A stretch of DNA of 64,000 nt from ENR-C20 sp942493145 (lineage in GTDB: Bacteria > Bacillota > Clostridia > Acetivibrionales > DTU013), in contig OW818679.1 in the NCBI GenBank assembly GCA_942493145.1, forward strand, positions 3,596,001 through 3,660,000. Reading direction: 5' to 3'. Made by a program: the position numbers and the translations under genes. Under the pieces are notes generated by a model, which worked only from the letters and a program-made list of their open reading frames with translations, made no database searches and was not told the DNA's origin. Positions 34,196-43,851 of this stretch are shown in pieces (within the stretch, counting starts at the first letter, position 1; each line of letters starts with the position of its first letter).

Positions 34196-34251
34196 CGTTT
34201 GTTTTAGCCTTATAGAACCTGAGATCCAATTCATCTTTTCAAGCTTTTATC

Positions 34252-34286
34252 AAGTCGACTTCTTTTAGTCGGCTTTTTCTTTTTTC
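34252..34286 (+). terminator. Intrinsic terminator of the AbrB-like gene
   Basis: AAGTCGAC pairs with GTCGGCTT (one G-T pair) across an eight-base loop and is followed by TTTTTCTTTTTT. Confidence 0.88.
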
Positions 34287-34401
34287 ATGCTTTATTATGA
34301 TATATTCTGGTGGTAATAAAACAATAAAGTCAAAGAAATTCTGTGGACTATAACCCTCCAGATTGGTAAAATAGTAGGCAAAGCATTAAGGAGGAAGATA
34401 A

Positions 34402-35352
34402 ATGAAAGCTTTATTATATGGAAGCGGTGCCGTAGGCCTTGGTATAGCAGCATCTCTTCTCGACAGCGGCTGGGAAGTCGACATAAAGGCATCAGGCGAT
34501 ACAGCAGACACTATCAGGGAAAAGGGAATAAGAAGGATAGGCCTGTTCAAGTCAGTTGAGATTCCACCTGAAAATATAAAGATATATAGCTTATTATCGG
34601 ATATATCGGCCGGTACATACGACTTTATCCTCGTCTGTACAAAAGCCCTGGCAAACGAAGAGAATGCTCTCGACCTCTCAAATAACAGAAAACTGTTGAA
34701 GCCTGAGGGCCGGCTGGTTATATTTCAGAACGGCTGGGGTAACGACGAACCTTACCTGAAATATTTTGACAAGGCTACAGTCTGCAACGCACGTGTAATA
34801 ACGGGTTTTGCCCGGCCGGAGAGGAATGTGAGTGAAATAACTGTCCACGCCTCGCCCATACTCATTGGCAATTTGCATGGCCAAACGATTGAACCGCTTA
34901 AGCCACTGGCTGAAGCCATAACCCTGGGCGGGATACCCTGCGAGGTCACCAATGAGGTGCAGAAGGCATTGTGGGCAAAGATGCTATACAATTGTACACT
35001 CAACCCTCTGGGAACGGTTCTGGGCGTATCCTACGGCAAGCTGACCGAATGTACCAATTCAATATCCATTATGGACAAGGTAATCGAAGAAATCTTTACA
35101 GTCATTCAGGCTGCCGGTTTTGAAACCTACTGGAAGACGGCGGATGAATACAAAAAGGCTTTCTATGGTGAACTGGTCCCGAGCACTTACAACCATAGGT
35201 CGTCCACCCTACAGGATATCGAAAAGAAGATACGGACTGAAATCGACACACTAAATGGAAGCGTAGTCCGCCTTGGGCACAGGCTGGGTATCCAGGTTCC
35301 TGTCAATGAAATGCTGCTGAACCTGATTAAGACTATGGAAAGCTATTTTTAG
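34402..35352 (+). CDS. Ketopantoate reductase-family (ApbA/PanE) oxidoreductase
   Basis: The 316-residue protein begins MKALLYGSGAVGLGIAASL, an NADP-binding Rossmann loop. KALANE near 75 and the C-terminal helical domain with KMLYNCTLNPLG near 195 and ERS-like HRSSTLQDIE near 270 follow the PanE layout. PanE makes pantoate for CoA, but this family also includes many opine- or keto-acid reductases, and no pantothenate gene is near. An AGGAGG site precedes the ATG. It is probably monocistronic. Confidence 0.78.
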   Translation: MKALLYGSGAVGLGIAASLLDSGWEVDIKASGDTADTIREKGIRRIGLFKSVEIPPENIKIYSLLSDISAGTYDFILVCTKALANEENALDLSNNRKLLKPEGRLVIFQNGWGNDEPYLKYFDKATVCNARVITGFARPERNVSEITVHASPILIGNLHGQTIEPLKPLAEAITLGGIPCEVTNEVQKALWAKMLYNCTLNPLGTVLGVSYGKLTECTNSISIMDKVIEEIFTVIQAAGFETYWKTADEYKKAFYGELVPSTYNHRSSTLQDIEKKIRTEIDTLNGSVVRLGHRLGIQVPVNEMLLNLIKTMESYF

Positions 35353-35382
35353 GACATTGGGAAGATATTTTTAGGACATTGG
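35344..35382. repeat. Short tandem duplication across a stop codon
   Basis: TATTTTTAGGACATTGG occurs at 35344-35360 and again at 35366-35382, a period of 22 bases. The first copy includes the stop codon of the ketopantoate-reductase-like gene; a third partial copy follows. This is a recent local slippage duplication. Confidence 0.6.
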
Positions 35383-35400
35383 AAGATATTTTGAAACCAA

Positions 35401-35445
35401 AACCGCCTGTATCCAAGTCTCGTTACGGCTTTGATACAGGCGGTT
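35401..35445. terminator. Strong 13-bp hairpin between convergent genes
   Basis: AACCGCCTGTATC pairs perfectly with GATACAGGCGGTT across a 19-base loop. On the minus strand TTTTGGTTTC follows, so it most likely ends the htrA-like transcript, and perhaps the plus gene as well. Confidence 0.75.
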
Positions 35446-35517
35446 CATATAGTAACCCTCCATGGGTTGATTTAATGGTTGTACGAGGTTTGATTCATTG
35501 TGGCTTAGTGGTTAGTC

Positions 35518-36720
35518 CTACTGATTATACGTTTCCTCGCCCAGCGTCAGTGTGAGCGTCAGTGTCTGTCCTTCCCTGTATACCTTGACATTGACCTTGT
35601 CACCGGGCTTATGGGTATCCTTTTGAGTCTCAAGCTCGGTCAATGATTTTATAGTTTTCCCATCAAATTCGGTTATTATGTCTCCAGATTTTATTCCGGC
35701 CTTTTGGGCAGGGCCCGATTCAGTCACGTTACTCACCAGGATACCAAAGGGAAGGTTGTTCCATTCTGCTACAGCCTCTGTGTATCTGGACTCAATGGAT
35801 ATCCCTAAAGACGGTCTGCCTTTCACATAGTTGTAATTTATCAGATCTTCCGCTATTGCTTTGGCATCATTTATCGGTATTGCGAATCCCAATCCTTCAT
35901 ATCCTGTTGCTGCAATTTTCACAGTATTTATGCCTATTATCTGACCATCTGCATTGCAAAGGGCTCCTCCGCTGTTGCCGGGGTTTATTGCCGCGTCCGT
36001 CTGAATAAGCTTCATTATGGTTCCATTACTGGTCGTCAGGGTCCTGTCCAGCCCGCTTATAACTCCGGCCGTTACCGAGCCCATATAATCAAGTCCACCT
36101 GGATTGCCTATGGCAACTGCCAGTTCACCGGTCTTCAATGCATCGGAATCACCCAGTTCTGCTTCTGTCAGGCCTGTTGCATCAATCTTGATGACAGCCA
36201 GGTCTGTTTCTGAATCCCTTCCCACAAGTGTTGCAGAGTACATTTTGTCAGTCTGGCTGGGCAAAATTACTTCGATTTTTGAGCCTTTGCCAAGGGTGTT
36301 GGTATTCGTCGTCAGGGCACCTTCTATAACATGGTTGTTTGTCAGTATATAACCGTCATCACTGAGTATTATTCCCGATCCTTCACCTGTGCTTGACTCC
36401 CCCTGCCCCATATTGAAGAAATAATTACCTTGCTGAGCCGCAATCGTCACTTTTATACCAACCACCGAGGAGCTTGCCTTTTCAGCGACCAATGTAACAG
36501 CTGAGTTACTGTCTGTAACGGTTACGTTCTGATAAGTTATTGCCTCTTTTGAGCCTGCTGTATCCGATGTGACTATCCTATCGCTTCCACCGGCCGAATT
36601 CCCTGTCGCTGACGGCATCAGCGAGACTCCCGCCAGGACTGTACCGCCGCCGATCATCGAGCTAAGTACAGCCACCAACACTAATTGGGGCAAATTATAT
36701 TTGTGTTTGTATTCTTCCAT
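35518..36720 (-). CDS. htrA: HtrA/DegP-like membrane-anchored serine protease
   Basis: The protein is 400 residues from ATG 36720 with AGGGAGG upstream. A single N-terminal transmembrane segment (about 12-34) anchors an extracytoplasmic trypsin-like domain with the triad H (ILTNNHVIEG), D (SETDLAVIKI) and S (INPGNSGGALCN). A C-terminal PDZ domain (PSLGISIE..., GILVSNV, GIKSGDIITEFDGK) recognises misfolded C-termini. This is the envelope quality-control protease of Gram-positive bacteria. No CssRS-like two-component genes are adjacent. Confidence 0.93.
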   Translation of the reverse strand: MEEYKHKYNLPQLVLVAVLSSMIGGGTVLAGVSLMPSATGNSAGGSDRIVTSDTAGSKEAITYQNVTVTDSNSAVTLVAEKASSSVVGIKVTIAAQQGNYFFNMGQGESSTGEGSGIILSDDGYILTNNHVIEGALTTNTNTLGKGSKIEVILPSQTDKMYSATLVGRDSETDLAVIKIDATGLTEAELGDSDALKTGELAVAIGNPGGLDYMGSVTAGVISGLDRTLTTSNGTIMKLIQTDAAINPGNSGGALCNADGQIIGINTVKIAATGYEGLGFAIPINDAKAIAEDLINYNYVKGRPSLGISIESRYTEAVAEWNNLPFGILVSNVTESGPAQKAGIKSGDIITEFDGKTIKSLTELETQKDTHKPGDKVNVKVYREGQTLTLTLTLGEETYNQ

Positions 36721-36872
36721 AACTATCATCCTCCCTGGATATAAACAATCATTTATCAGTTCATGATTTAATTATATCCAGGGATATTTAACAAACTATG
36801 AATAGTCTGTTAAGAATTCTATGTACTCCATTACTCGCTGATAATTTTGACAAGAAAGCGTTTCTGACGATT

Positions 36873-37640
36873 CTAATACTGGCTGCCTGCCTCAAATTCA
36901 GGGCGGTTCCACGCAAGCTCTTCAATACGGCAGATACCGCGTTCCAGTGCACTTTGCCTCATCACCAGATACAACTCAGCCCTGGTTGCATTATAATACG
37001 GGTTCACAAACAAAGTTCCTACGACAAACGCAATCAAGCCAAGTATATACCATCCCAAAAATGACAGGTCCAATACGAACATGTCGAATTTGTACCCTTT
37101 TGTCATCTCATTGCTGATCATGATTGCCCTTTTTGCACCGATTCTGGGGTTCTCCGCCAGAATATACGGTACCATGCTATACGCATATGCCTTGACTATA
37201 CCTGGTATGATAAACAAAAGGAACCAAAGGAAGTTTTGTACACCCTTCAGCAGCATTGATGCGACTATCCCAATATAATGCCGCCCATCAAAGGCAAACC
37301 TGAAACACCATCTGTTATCGGCATACAATGCTGATTGTATGAAATACCTCCTGCCTCCGACTTCCAATGGATATCCAAGAAAAATCCTGATGGCAAGACA
37401 TATCATTATGAGTATAAATGCAGCACTAATTATCATAAGGACTACTAATATGTCAAATCCGCCAAAGTCCCAGGGGAAGCCTTCAGATCCCCCCATACCG
37501 GAATCGTTGCCTCCGCCGCCACCTCCGCCGCCACCACTTCCGGTCGCAATCAGGATGACAAGGCTTATAAGGAATGCTTTCCAGTAGTTCCCTCGCAATA
37601 CCGCTTTGGCTCTATCCTTCAACTCTCTTCTGATCCACAT
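36873..37640 (-). CDS. DUF975 family integral membrane protein
   Basis: This 255-residue protein has about five or six hydrophobic segments and the DUF975 features: an N-terminal basic RRELKDRAKAVLRGNYWKAF, then PGIVKAYAYSMVPYILAENP and RAIMISNEMTKGYKFDMFVL. A run of nine glycines at about 37-45, followed by an Asn/Ser/Gly stretch, fills the first extracytoplasmic loop and is encoded by a GCC-type repeat. AAGGAGTG precedes the ATG. Function unknown. Confidence 0.85.
   Translation of the reverse strand: MWIRRELKDRAKAVLRGNYWKAFLISLVILIATGSGGGGGGGGGNDSGMGGSEGFPWDFGGFDILVVLMIISAAFILIMICLAIRIFLGYPLEVGGRRYFIQSALYADNRWCFRFAFDGRHYIGIVASMLLKGVQNFLWFLLFIIPGIVKAYAYSMVPYILAENPRIGAKRAIMISNEMTKGYKFDMFVLDLSFLGWYILGLIAFVVGTLFVNPYYNATRAELYLVMRQSALERGICRIEELAWNRPEFEAGSQY
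37510..37533. repeat. Duplicate 12-base GC-rich repeat coding polyglycine
   Basis: CCTCCGCCGCCA occurs twice in tandem (37510-37521, 37522-37533), with a degenerate third copy after it. On the minus strand it codes the glycine run of the DUF975 protein and is prone to slippage. Confidence 0.6.
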
Positions 37641-37660
37641 TTCAGTAACACTCCTTTAAT

Positions 37661-38137
37661 TCAAAATAAACTGCTTAGTTTTTCTACTATGTCCTTTATC
37701 TGTTTTTCCCGATTGGGTCCTGTCCAGTTGACAATGCCGCTGCCGCAGATTGATGCATCCTTGCTCCTGCAAGCTTCAACCATCTGACCGGCTGCCCTGT
37801 TTCCACCCATACATGCAAACGGGAAAAAATGTGTGATCAGGAAAGCCACCTTTTTATCCTTTAACGATCCAACATGCGAAAAGTATGCGTTCATTACCGG
37901 AGACATGGAGTACCCCTGAACCGGGCCGCCAAATACCACCGCATCATACTTTCCAGCATCGGGTATTGCCGTGAACCTGACATTGCCCGCTTCTACCTCA
38001 GGCTTTCCGGCCGTTTCCTCAATTGTGATCCGTTCCAATTCTACGTCATGGCCAGCCTCTGCAAGTTTTTCCTTCAGCTTTTCTGCAACGGAATAAGTAT
38101 TTCCTGTACGAGAAAAAATAATAAGGCCAATTCTCAT
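37661..38137 (-). CDS. Flavodoxin-like protein
   Basis: The 158-residue protein begins MRIGLIIFSRTGNTYSVAEKL, where SRTGNT is the FMN phosphate loop of flavodoxins. VFGGPVQGYSM near 85 is the second flavin loop. It lacks iron-sulfur motifs. ATGGAGGATGTATC upstream selects the ATG at 38137 over one six codons earlier. It precedes the DUF975 gene by 20 bases, possibly co-transcribed. Confidence 0.85.
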   Translation of the reverse strand: MRIGLIIFSRTGNTYSVAEKLKEKLAEAGHDVELERITIEETAGKPEVEAGNVRFTAIPDAGKYDAVVFGGPVQGYSMSPVMNAYFSHVGSLKDKKVAFLITHFFPFACMGGNRAAGQMVEACRSKDASICGSGIVNWTGPNREKQIKDIVEKLSSLF

Positions 38138-38256
38138 GATACATCCTCCATTCATTAATAATATTACGGAGCATATGGAAAAATGTCTTACTTACTCATC
38201 CCAGACTTTACATACATCCACCCATTTTTCATGGACGGAATAATTATGTCAATCCT

Positions 38257-38868
38257 CTATCCTTCTCCAACTTTGGCGCCAAATGACTGCGCCACGCTGA
38301 TTGCCTGTCCGACATCAATAATGACACCTTTCAGATCAAAGCTCCTGAAGTCAAGGCCATCAGTTATAGCTTCACGGAGATCTGCTCCACATAAATTCGC
38401 TTGTGCCAATATAGCGTGGCTCAGGTCCGCATACTGCAGATTGGCTTTTTCAAGGTTGCATCTGTACAAATCGGCTTTAACCAGCTTTACATTTCGTAAA
38501 TCAATTCCCTTCAGGTTGTTAAGCCTTAAGCTGGTATATGACCAGTCACCCCTGGTTATTTCCATACCGCCCGTATTTGTGTCTGCCAGATCCGACCCCA
38601 CCAGCTTGCATTCAAAAAAACGCGCGCCAAAAAAATTAGCGTACCTGAACTTGCAATTGACGAATGCAGAGCCATCATGGTAGGATGCGTTAAGTCTGGC
38701 CGATTTGAAGTCACATTCTGAAAATGAGCATCTACGGGTAATGACACTTTCCAGACTGGAATTGATAAAGCTGCAGTGTTCAAACTTGCAGCCATTGAAC
38801 TCCATTGCTTCGAAATCCATATCATCAAATTCCATATCAGAATAAGTTTCGTTACTGATGATTTCCAT
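38257..38868 (-). CDS. Pentapeptide repeat protein
   Basis: This 203-residue protein is built almost wholly of A(D/N)LXX-type five-residue repeats (MEFDDMDFEAMEF, CSFSECDFKSARL, ANLQYADLSHAILAQANL), which form a right-handed quadrilateral beta-helix resembling B-DNA. It is in the size range of the Qnr/McbG proteins that protect gyrase, but many such proteins have other roles. No gyrase poison or toxin gene is nearby, so function is open. Confidence 0.85.
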   Translation of the reverse strand: MEIISNETYSDMEFDDMDFEAMEFNGCKFEHCSFINSSLESVITRRCSFSECDFKSARLNASYHDGSAFVNCKFRYANFFGARFFECKLVGSDLADTNTGGMEITRGDWSYTSLRLNNLKGIDLRNVKLVKADLYRCNLEKANLQYADLSHAILAQANLCGADLREAITDGLDFRSFDLKGVIIDVGQAISVAQSFGAKVGEG

Positions 38869-38918
38869 TTTAATTCAATACCCTCTGTTAATCCGGCTTT
38901 ATGTCATGAAGTTCATTC

Positions 38919-39827
38919 TTATTCACTGAGGTCGATTTTATAATAATCGTAAACTGTAATCCTTTTAAATCCGCATGTTTCGTAAAGCGACAGGGCTTTT
39001 TCGTTACTGACCGCCACTTCCAGCAATACGGTATCAATCTTTTCTGCTGTCAGCTTTTTCAACATCAGGCTTAATATCTCCCGTCCAAATCCCCTGCCTC
39101 TATATTCAGGCTTTACTACAAAACCGAATATATAGCCGTCACCGCCATCCATTAATGTTCCAATTTTGCCTATGGTTAAAACATCCAATTTTGCTATATA
39201 TGCTGAAGAATAGGCCTTTTTAAATGCAGCCCTGTCATCCTCCGCCTTACTTTCAGCAATATTAACACTAACCTGTCCAAAGGCCGCTTCATCCATCCGC
39301 GCAAGCTCCGGATAATCGCTGTATTCAGCTTTTCGCAAAATTATACCAATTCCCGGGAAATCCGGGGCATTTACTTCAGAAAATTTCATACGGTATTCAG
39401 AAGACGAGTACTCTGACTGGATAGCCCTGGCAAAAGCCACGCCTTCGTCAGAAGTCCTCTCTGTTATAAGAAGTACCTTTTTAGCTTTGCGGTCCCTGCA
39501 TTCCATCAGAGCAGCATTAAAGAGCTGTCTGAAGATGCCTTTACGTCTGAATTCCGGATGTACCATTCCGGTTATCTCAATTTCTTTTGCCTCTTTGCTC
39601 ATTGAATACAAGCCCATGAAACCTACAAGCCTTTCACCTTCATAATAAAGCAGGTCGTTGATTTCATCAGCGGAGCGATTCTCCAACATATCCCAGTTAA
39701 GCTTCATATTCAATTGTCTGATACCACAGCATTCAGTTTCAAGTTGCCTGACAGCCGCCAGTTCAGCGCTGTCAAGTCCTGCAGATAGTTTTAGTTGACC
39801 CAAGACAATTCCCACCATTCTGATCAT
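38919..39827 (-). CDS. Tandem GNAT acetyltransferase
   Basis: A 302-residue protein with two GNAT folds. The first has the acetyl-CoA loop VHPEFRRKGIFRQLF near 92-106, the second VKPEYRGRGFGREIL near 237-251. Both loops keep the R/Q-x-x-G-x-G/A pattern. The acceptor is unknown; tandem GNATs include N-acyltransferases and resistance enzymes. The exact start is unsure, as no strong ribosome site precedes either in-frame ATG. Confidence 0.82.
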   Translation of the reverse strand: MIRMVGIVLGQLKLSAGLDSAELAAVRQLETECCGIRQLNMKLNWDMLENRSADEINDLLYYEGERLVGFMGLYSMSKEAKEIEITGMVHPEFRRKGIFRQLFNAALMECRDRKAKKVLLITERTSDEGVAFARAIQSEYSSSEYRMKFSEVNAPDFPGIGIILRKAEYSDYPELARMDEAAFGQVSVNIAESKAEDDRAAFKKAYSSAYIAKLDVLTIGKIGTLMDGGDGYIFGFVVKPEYRGRGFGREILSLMLKKLTAEKIDTVLLEVAVSNEKALSLYETCGFKRITVYDYYKIDLSE

Positions 39828-39929
39828 ATAATCATCTGATTAATTAATTATTTAATCATTTAATCAATAAAAAGAATATCATATTTTATGACAAAATACT
39901 ATGAATGTGGGAGTCAAAAATTATTAAGT

Positions 39930-41012
39930 TCAACAGCTATATTTTCGATTTGTAATCTGTATGATTTCTTTTAGATTCTCAATACCTGACGGTCTTTCTT
40001 TTCTTTCCATTTCATGAATCATATCGACCAGCAACGTGTGTGTTGGAGTATCTATTCCATGCTCTTTTCCCTTGTTAATAACATATCCGTTTATGTAATC
40101 CAATTCCAGCGGAAGACCTTTTTTCATATCAGAGGTATAGGCGTCTGCCGGCGCTGCATGGACACCCCCCGGACCGGCAAAGGAAGGCGGTTCGCTCTTT
40201 GATACAGGTGAACTTTCTATTACTTTTTTTGCCAGCCCGGCATCATTTACTGCGGCAAGACGGCGCCATTCATAAAAGGTAAGGTTCAATAACGGAGAAA
40301 GTTCTATTCCACATCCGGACGCAACCGCAAAGTTTTCACAGGCCAGCCTTGCAAAAACACGCTGGACAAGCTCGTTGTCAAAACCCGCAAACAGGCCGAG
40401 GCCGGAAACGGTGGAAGCGGGAACGGTCAGGCAAACTTCAGCCAGCTTACCCCACCGGGCTTTCATGATATTGTCGGAAATTGTCACAGGCTTTACATAA
40501 CCTAGAATCTGTGCAAGCTCTTTAACTCTTTCGGTCTTACTGCCATCCAACTCACCAATAATAAATCGTCCATCGTGGGTTTCAACATAGCCCGGCGCTC
40601 TCAGTATGCCACCAGCGAAGCAGACACAAGGTATCACCCTCTGATAACCGGCAATGGGTATAATTACATCTTCATTTATACCGTTTTGAAGCGATATGAC
40701 CAACCCATCACTTTTTAAAAAGGGCAGCATCTTTTTCAGCATTAATTCCGTATCATTTGATTTACCTGTAAGCAGAAGGATATCAAAACTATGATCGGAT
40801 AGCTTTAGCTCATCTGAAAATCCAGCATTGACTTTGACAGAAAACACCTCGTCGTTGAACTTGACTGTAATGCCATCACGGCTTATATGTTCAGATGTAT
40901 CCTTCCGGAATTGGGATATAACAGTAACATCATAGCCGGCTTTAGCAAGAAAGCCGCCCATCATGGTTCCTATGACTCCTGTACCGGCAACTGCAATTTT
41001 TTTCAAGTGCAT
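39930..41012 (-). CDS. Ketopantoate reductase-family oxidoreductase in ABC-importer operon
   Basis: The protein is 360 residues from ATG 41012, which has GGAGGAG upstream and lies inside the last codons of the ABC ATPase gene, so translation is coupled. The Rossmann loop is AVAGTGVIGTMMGGF near 5-20, SLQNGIN near 115 is a family motif, and a C-terminal helical domain follows. The family reduces 2-keto acids with NADPH or oxidises 2-hydroxy acids. As the last gene of the importer operon it probably acts on the imported compound or a product of it. It is not close in sequence to the other family member at 34402-35352. Confidence 0.8.
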   Translation of the reverse strand: MHLKKIAVAGTGVIGTMMGGFLAKAGYDVTVISQFRKDTSEHISRDGITVKFNDEVFSVKVNAGFSDELKLSDHSFDILLLTGKSNDTELMLKKMLPFLKSDGLVISLQNGINEDVIIPIAGYQRVIPCVCFAGGILRAPGYVETHDGRFIIGELDGSKTERVKELAQILGYVKPVTISDNIMKARWGKLAEVCLTVPASTVSGLGLFAGFDNELVQRVFARLACENFAVASGCGIELSPLLNLTFYEWRRLAAVNDAGLAKKVIESSPVSKSEPPSFAGPGGVHAAPADAYTSDMKKGLPLELDYINGYVINKGKEHGIDTPTHTLLVDMIHEMERKERPSGIENLKEIIQITNRKYSC

Positions 41013-41971
41013 AGACCGTTGATCTCCTCCACAAAATGACATGCTGCAAAATGATCAGGCATGATCTCCCTGAGTTCGGGTTTTTCAGTACCGCAGATGC
41101 TCTTGCAATAACAGCATCGGTTTGCAAAGCGGCAGCCCGGCTTGGGTTCAACCGGGGATGTGAGTTCACCGCACATGATTTCCCTCTCTTTTTTCTTTCC
41201 TATAGCTGGAATGGGTATAGCAGACAAAAGGCCCTTTGTATAAGGGTGCAGATGATACTCGAACAAATTATCCGAATTGCATTTCTCTACTACAGTCCCG
41301 AGATACATGACCATGATGTCATCGGAGATATGTTTCACTACTGAAAGATCATGAGTAATGAATATATAGGTTAGTCCCCGGGATTCCTGCAGATCTTGTA
41401 AAAGATTGATGATCTGTGCCTGAATGGAGACGTCCAAAGCAGAAACGGGTTCATCGCACACTATGAATTCCGGATTAAGTGCAAGCGCACGTGCAATGCC
41501 AATACGCTGCCGTCGGCCGCCATCCAGTTCATGAGGATATGAGCAGGCCAGCCTTTTTGCGAGGCCGACTGATTCCATAAGTTCTGAAACACGCTTTATG
41601 CGCTCTTCCTTGTTTTTAAATGTCCTGAAGACTTTAAGCGGTTCGGCTATCAGCTCGGAAACACACAGGCGGGGATTCAGCGAGGAGAATGGATCCTGAA
41701 AAATGATCTGCATGTTTTTCCGCAGCTCCTTAAACTCCTTCGTTGAGGTGTGAGTAATATTCCTGCCTTTAAAATACACCTGACCGTCAGTTGCTTCAAG
41801 CAGCCCGATTACGGCACGTCCCAGCGTACTTTTGCCACAGCCGCTCTCTCCTACAACCCCTAATGTCTTACCTTTCTCAATTGAAAAGGATACATCATCA
41901 ACAGCATGGAGAAAGCCGGCAGGTGTTTTAAAGTATTTTTTCAGATTTTTAACTTCAAGAATCCTATCCAT
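41003..41971 (-). CDS. Oligopeptide/dipeptide-type ABC importer ATP-binding protein (OppF/DppF-like)
   Basis: This 322-residue ATPase has Walker A GESGCGKST, the Q-loop and Walker B FIVCDEPVSALDVS. The ABC signature reads LDGGRRQRIG instead of the usual LSGGQ. The C-terminal extension has the cysteine cluster of the Opp family (CRFANRCCYCKSIC), which binds an iron-sulfur cluster in some members. It pairs with the other ATPase gene, overlapping its end by eight bases. Confidence 0.93.
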   Translation of the reverse strand: MDRILEVKNLKKYFKTPAGFLHAVDDVSFSIEKGKTLGVVGESGCGKSTLGRAVIGLLEATDGQVYFKGRNITHTSTKEFKELRKNMQIIFQDPFSSLNPRLCVSELIAEPLKVFRTFKNKEERIKRVSELMESVGLAKRLACSYPHELDGGRRQRIGIARALALNPEFIVCDEPVSALDVSIQAQIINLLQDLQESRGLTYIFITHDLSVVKHISDDIMVMYLGTVVEKCNSDNLFEYHLHPYTKGLLSAIPIPAIGKKKEREIMCGELTSPVEPKPGCRFANRCCYCKSICGTEKPELREIMPDHFAACHFVEEINGLCT

Positions 41972-42944
41972 CCTGGTTTACCTCCTTTGTACAGAAGCGC
42001 AGACATTTTACAAAATGGCCCTCAGAAACCTCGATGTTATCAGGCACCGTTCTGATGCAAGCCTCTGTTGCAAAGGAACATCGTGGGTTGAATTTACAGC
42101 CCCCGGGCAGATCCATCGGGTCGGGCATAAGACCCATTATAGGTTTCAGCCTTTGGACTTTCTTTTCCATTGAAGGAAGCGAACCAAACAACCCTATCGT
42201 ATATGGGTGGGAAGCCTCATTGAAAATGTTTTCCAATGTGCCGTACTCAACGATTTCTCCGGCATACATGATTGCTACCTTATTGCAAGTCTCGGCTACC
42301 ACACCGAGGTCATGTGTGATCAGTATCATGGATGTGCCGAATTCTTTTTTCAGATTGTTCATCATCTCAAGCACCTGCGCTTGTATCGTTACATCAAGTG
42401 CCGTAGTGGGTTCGTCAGCAATGAGGAGCTGGGGAGTACAAGCCAGTGCTATGGCGATGACCACCCTTTGCTTCATACCTCCGGAGAACTGATGGGGATA
42501 ATCCGAGCCGCGCCCTGCAGGTATACCAACCAATTCCAGCATACTGAGAGCTCTTTCTATTGCTTCACTTTGAGTGCATTTCAAATGATGCCGGACTACT
42601 TCGGCGATCTGCTCGTCTACACGCAGAACAGGGTTCAATGAAGTCATGGGATCCTGGAAAATCATAGATATTTTATTGCCCCTGATTTTCCGTATATCAT
42701 GGATGGACTTTTTCAGCAGATCTTCTCCTTCGAAGAGTATCTCACCGTCTATTATCTTTCCGGGAGGGTCCGCAATCAGCCGCAAAATCCCCAGTGCGGT
42801 TGTAGTTTTTCCCGCGCCGGTTTCACCGACCAAGCCAAGTGTATCACCCTTTTCCAGTGATATGTTTACCCCGTTTACGGCCTTGACTGTACCATCATCG
42901 GTTAAGTAATGAATTGTAAGGTTTTTTATATCTAATAGTTTCAT
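41964..42944 (-). CDS. Oligopeptide/dipeptide-type ABC importer ATP-binding protein (OppD/DppD-like)
   Basis: The 326-residue ATPase has Walker A GETGAGKTT, the canonical signature FSGGMKQRV, Walker B LLIADEPTTALDVT and the switch histidine in LITHD. The C-terminal extension ends GCKFNPRCSFATEAC, the Opp-type cysteine motif. It forms a heterodimer with the adjacent OppF-like ATPase. GATAGGAG precedes the ATG. Confidence 0.94.
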   Translation of the reverse strand: MKLLDIKNLTIHYLTDDGTVKAVNGVNISLEKGDTLGLVGETGAGKTTTALGILRLIADPPGKIIDGEILFEGEDLLKKSIHDIRKIRGNKISMIFQDPMTSLNPVLRVDEQIAEVVRHHLKCTQSEAIERALSMLELVGIPAGRGSDYPHQFSGGMKQRVVIAIALACTPQLLIADEPTTALDVTIQAQVLEMMNNLKKEFGTSMILITHDLGVVAETCNKVAIMYAGEIVEYGTLENIFNEASHPYTIGLFGSLPSMEKKVQRLKPIMGLMPDPMDLPGGCKFNPRCSFATEACIRTVPDNIEVSEGHFVKCLRFCTKEVNQDG

Positions 42945-42954
42945 ATGTTGTCTC

Positions 42955-43851
42955 CTATCGTTTCAGCCTTGGGTCAAGTGCATCCCTGAGCCCATCACCC
43001 AAGAGGTTGAACCCGAAAAGTGTCACCATGATGGCTAAACCGGGGAAAGTGACTATAGGCCAGAAATCCCGTATATACTCACGGCCGGTGGCCAGAATCG
43101 ATCCCCATTCAGGTGTGGGAGGCTGAACTCCCAGCCCGATAAAGCTGAGACCGGAAATCATAAGTATGCTTGCACCAATTCTCAGTGTTGATTCTACAAT
43201 GATGGGGGAGAGCGTATTCGGAACAATATGATAGAAAATGATCCTCATATGGCTTGCCCCGGTCGCCCTTGCCGCTTCTACAAATTCCTGCTCCCTTATG
43301 GTGAGTACTATTGATCGGATAATTCTTGCATATGATGGTACAGCACCGACACCTATAGCCAGGGCCGTGTTCTGAACACCGGTACCAAGTGCTGCAGAGA
43401 TGGATACGGCGAGCAGGAAGCCGGGTATCGCCATCAGTACATCCATCACACGCATGATGAAGCCATCGTAACGACCGGTAAAATAACCGGCAGTAGCTCC
43501 AAAGAATCCTCCCACCACAAGCGCCATGCCCACTGCCATAATGGCAACAAGCAGGGATATGCGTCCACCGAAGATTATCCGGCTTAAAAGATCGCGCCCA
43601 AAGTCATCGGTTCCCAGAAGATGTTTGAAACTTGGAAACTGGAACCTTTCGGAAAAGTTTTGTTTGGCGTAATTGTAGGGTGCAAGGAACTCTGCAAAGA
43701 TGGCTGTGAGAATCAATAAAATGACCACAACCATAGCCGCCATGGCAAGTTTGTTCCTCCGCAGGCGCTTCCAGACGTCTTTCCACTGGCTGCGTTTTCT
43801 TAAGTTGGTTTCTTCGTTTATATTTGTTTTTTCATTGGCTGCAGCCGGCAT
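42955..43851 (-). CDS. Oligopeptide/dipeptide-type ABC importer permease (OppC/DppC-like)
   Basis: The protein has 298 residues with about six membrane segments, an N-terminal cytoplasmic tail and the coupling EAA-type loop VEAARATGASHMRIIFYHIVP. HLLGTDDFGRDLLSR near 75 is the hallmark of OppC/DppC/NikC permeases. It abuts the OppB-like gene. Confidence 0.94.
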   Translation of the reverse strand: MPAAANEKTNINEETNLRKRSQWKDVWKRLRRNKLAMAAMVVVILLILTAIFAEFLAPYNYAKQNFSERFQFPSFKHLLGTDDFGRDLLSRIIFGGRISLLVAIMAVGMALVVGGFFGATAGYFTGRYDGFIMRVMDVLMAIPGFLLAVSISAALGTGVQNTALAIGVGAVPSYARIIRSIVLTIREQEFVEAARATGASHMRIIFYHIVPNTLSPIIVESTLRIGASILMISGLSFIGLGVQPPTPEWGSILATGREYIRDFWPIVTFPGLAIMVTLFGFNLLGDGLRDALDPRLKR

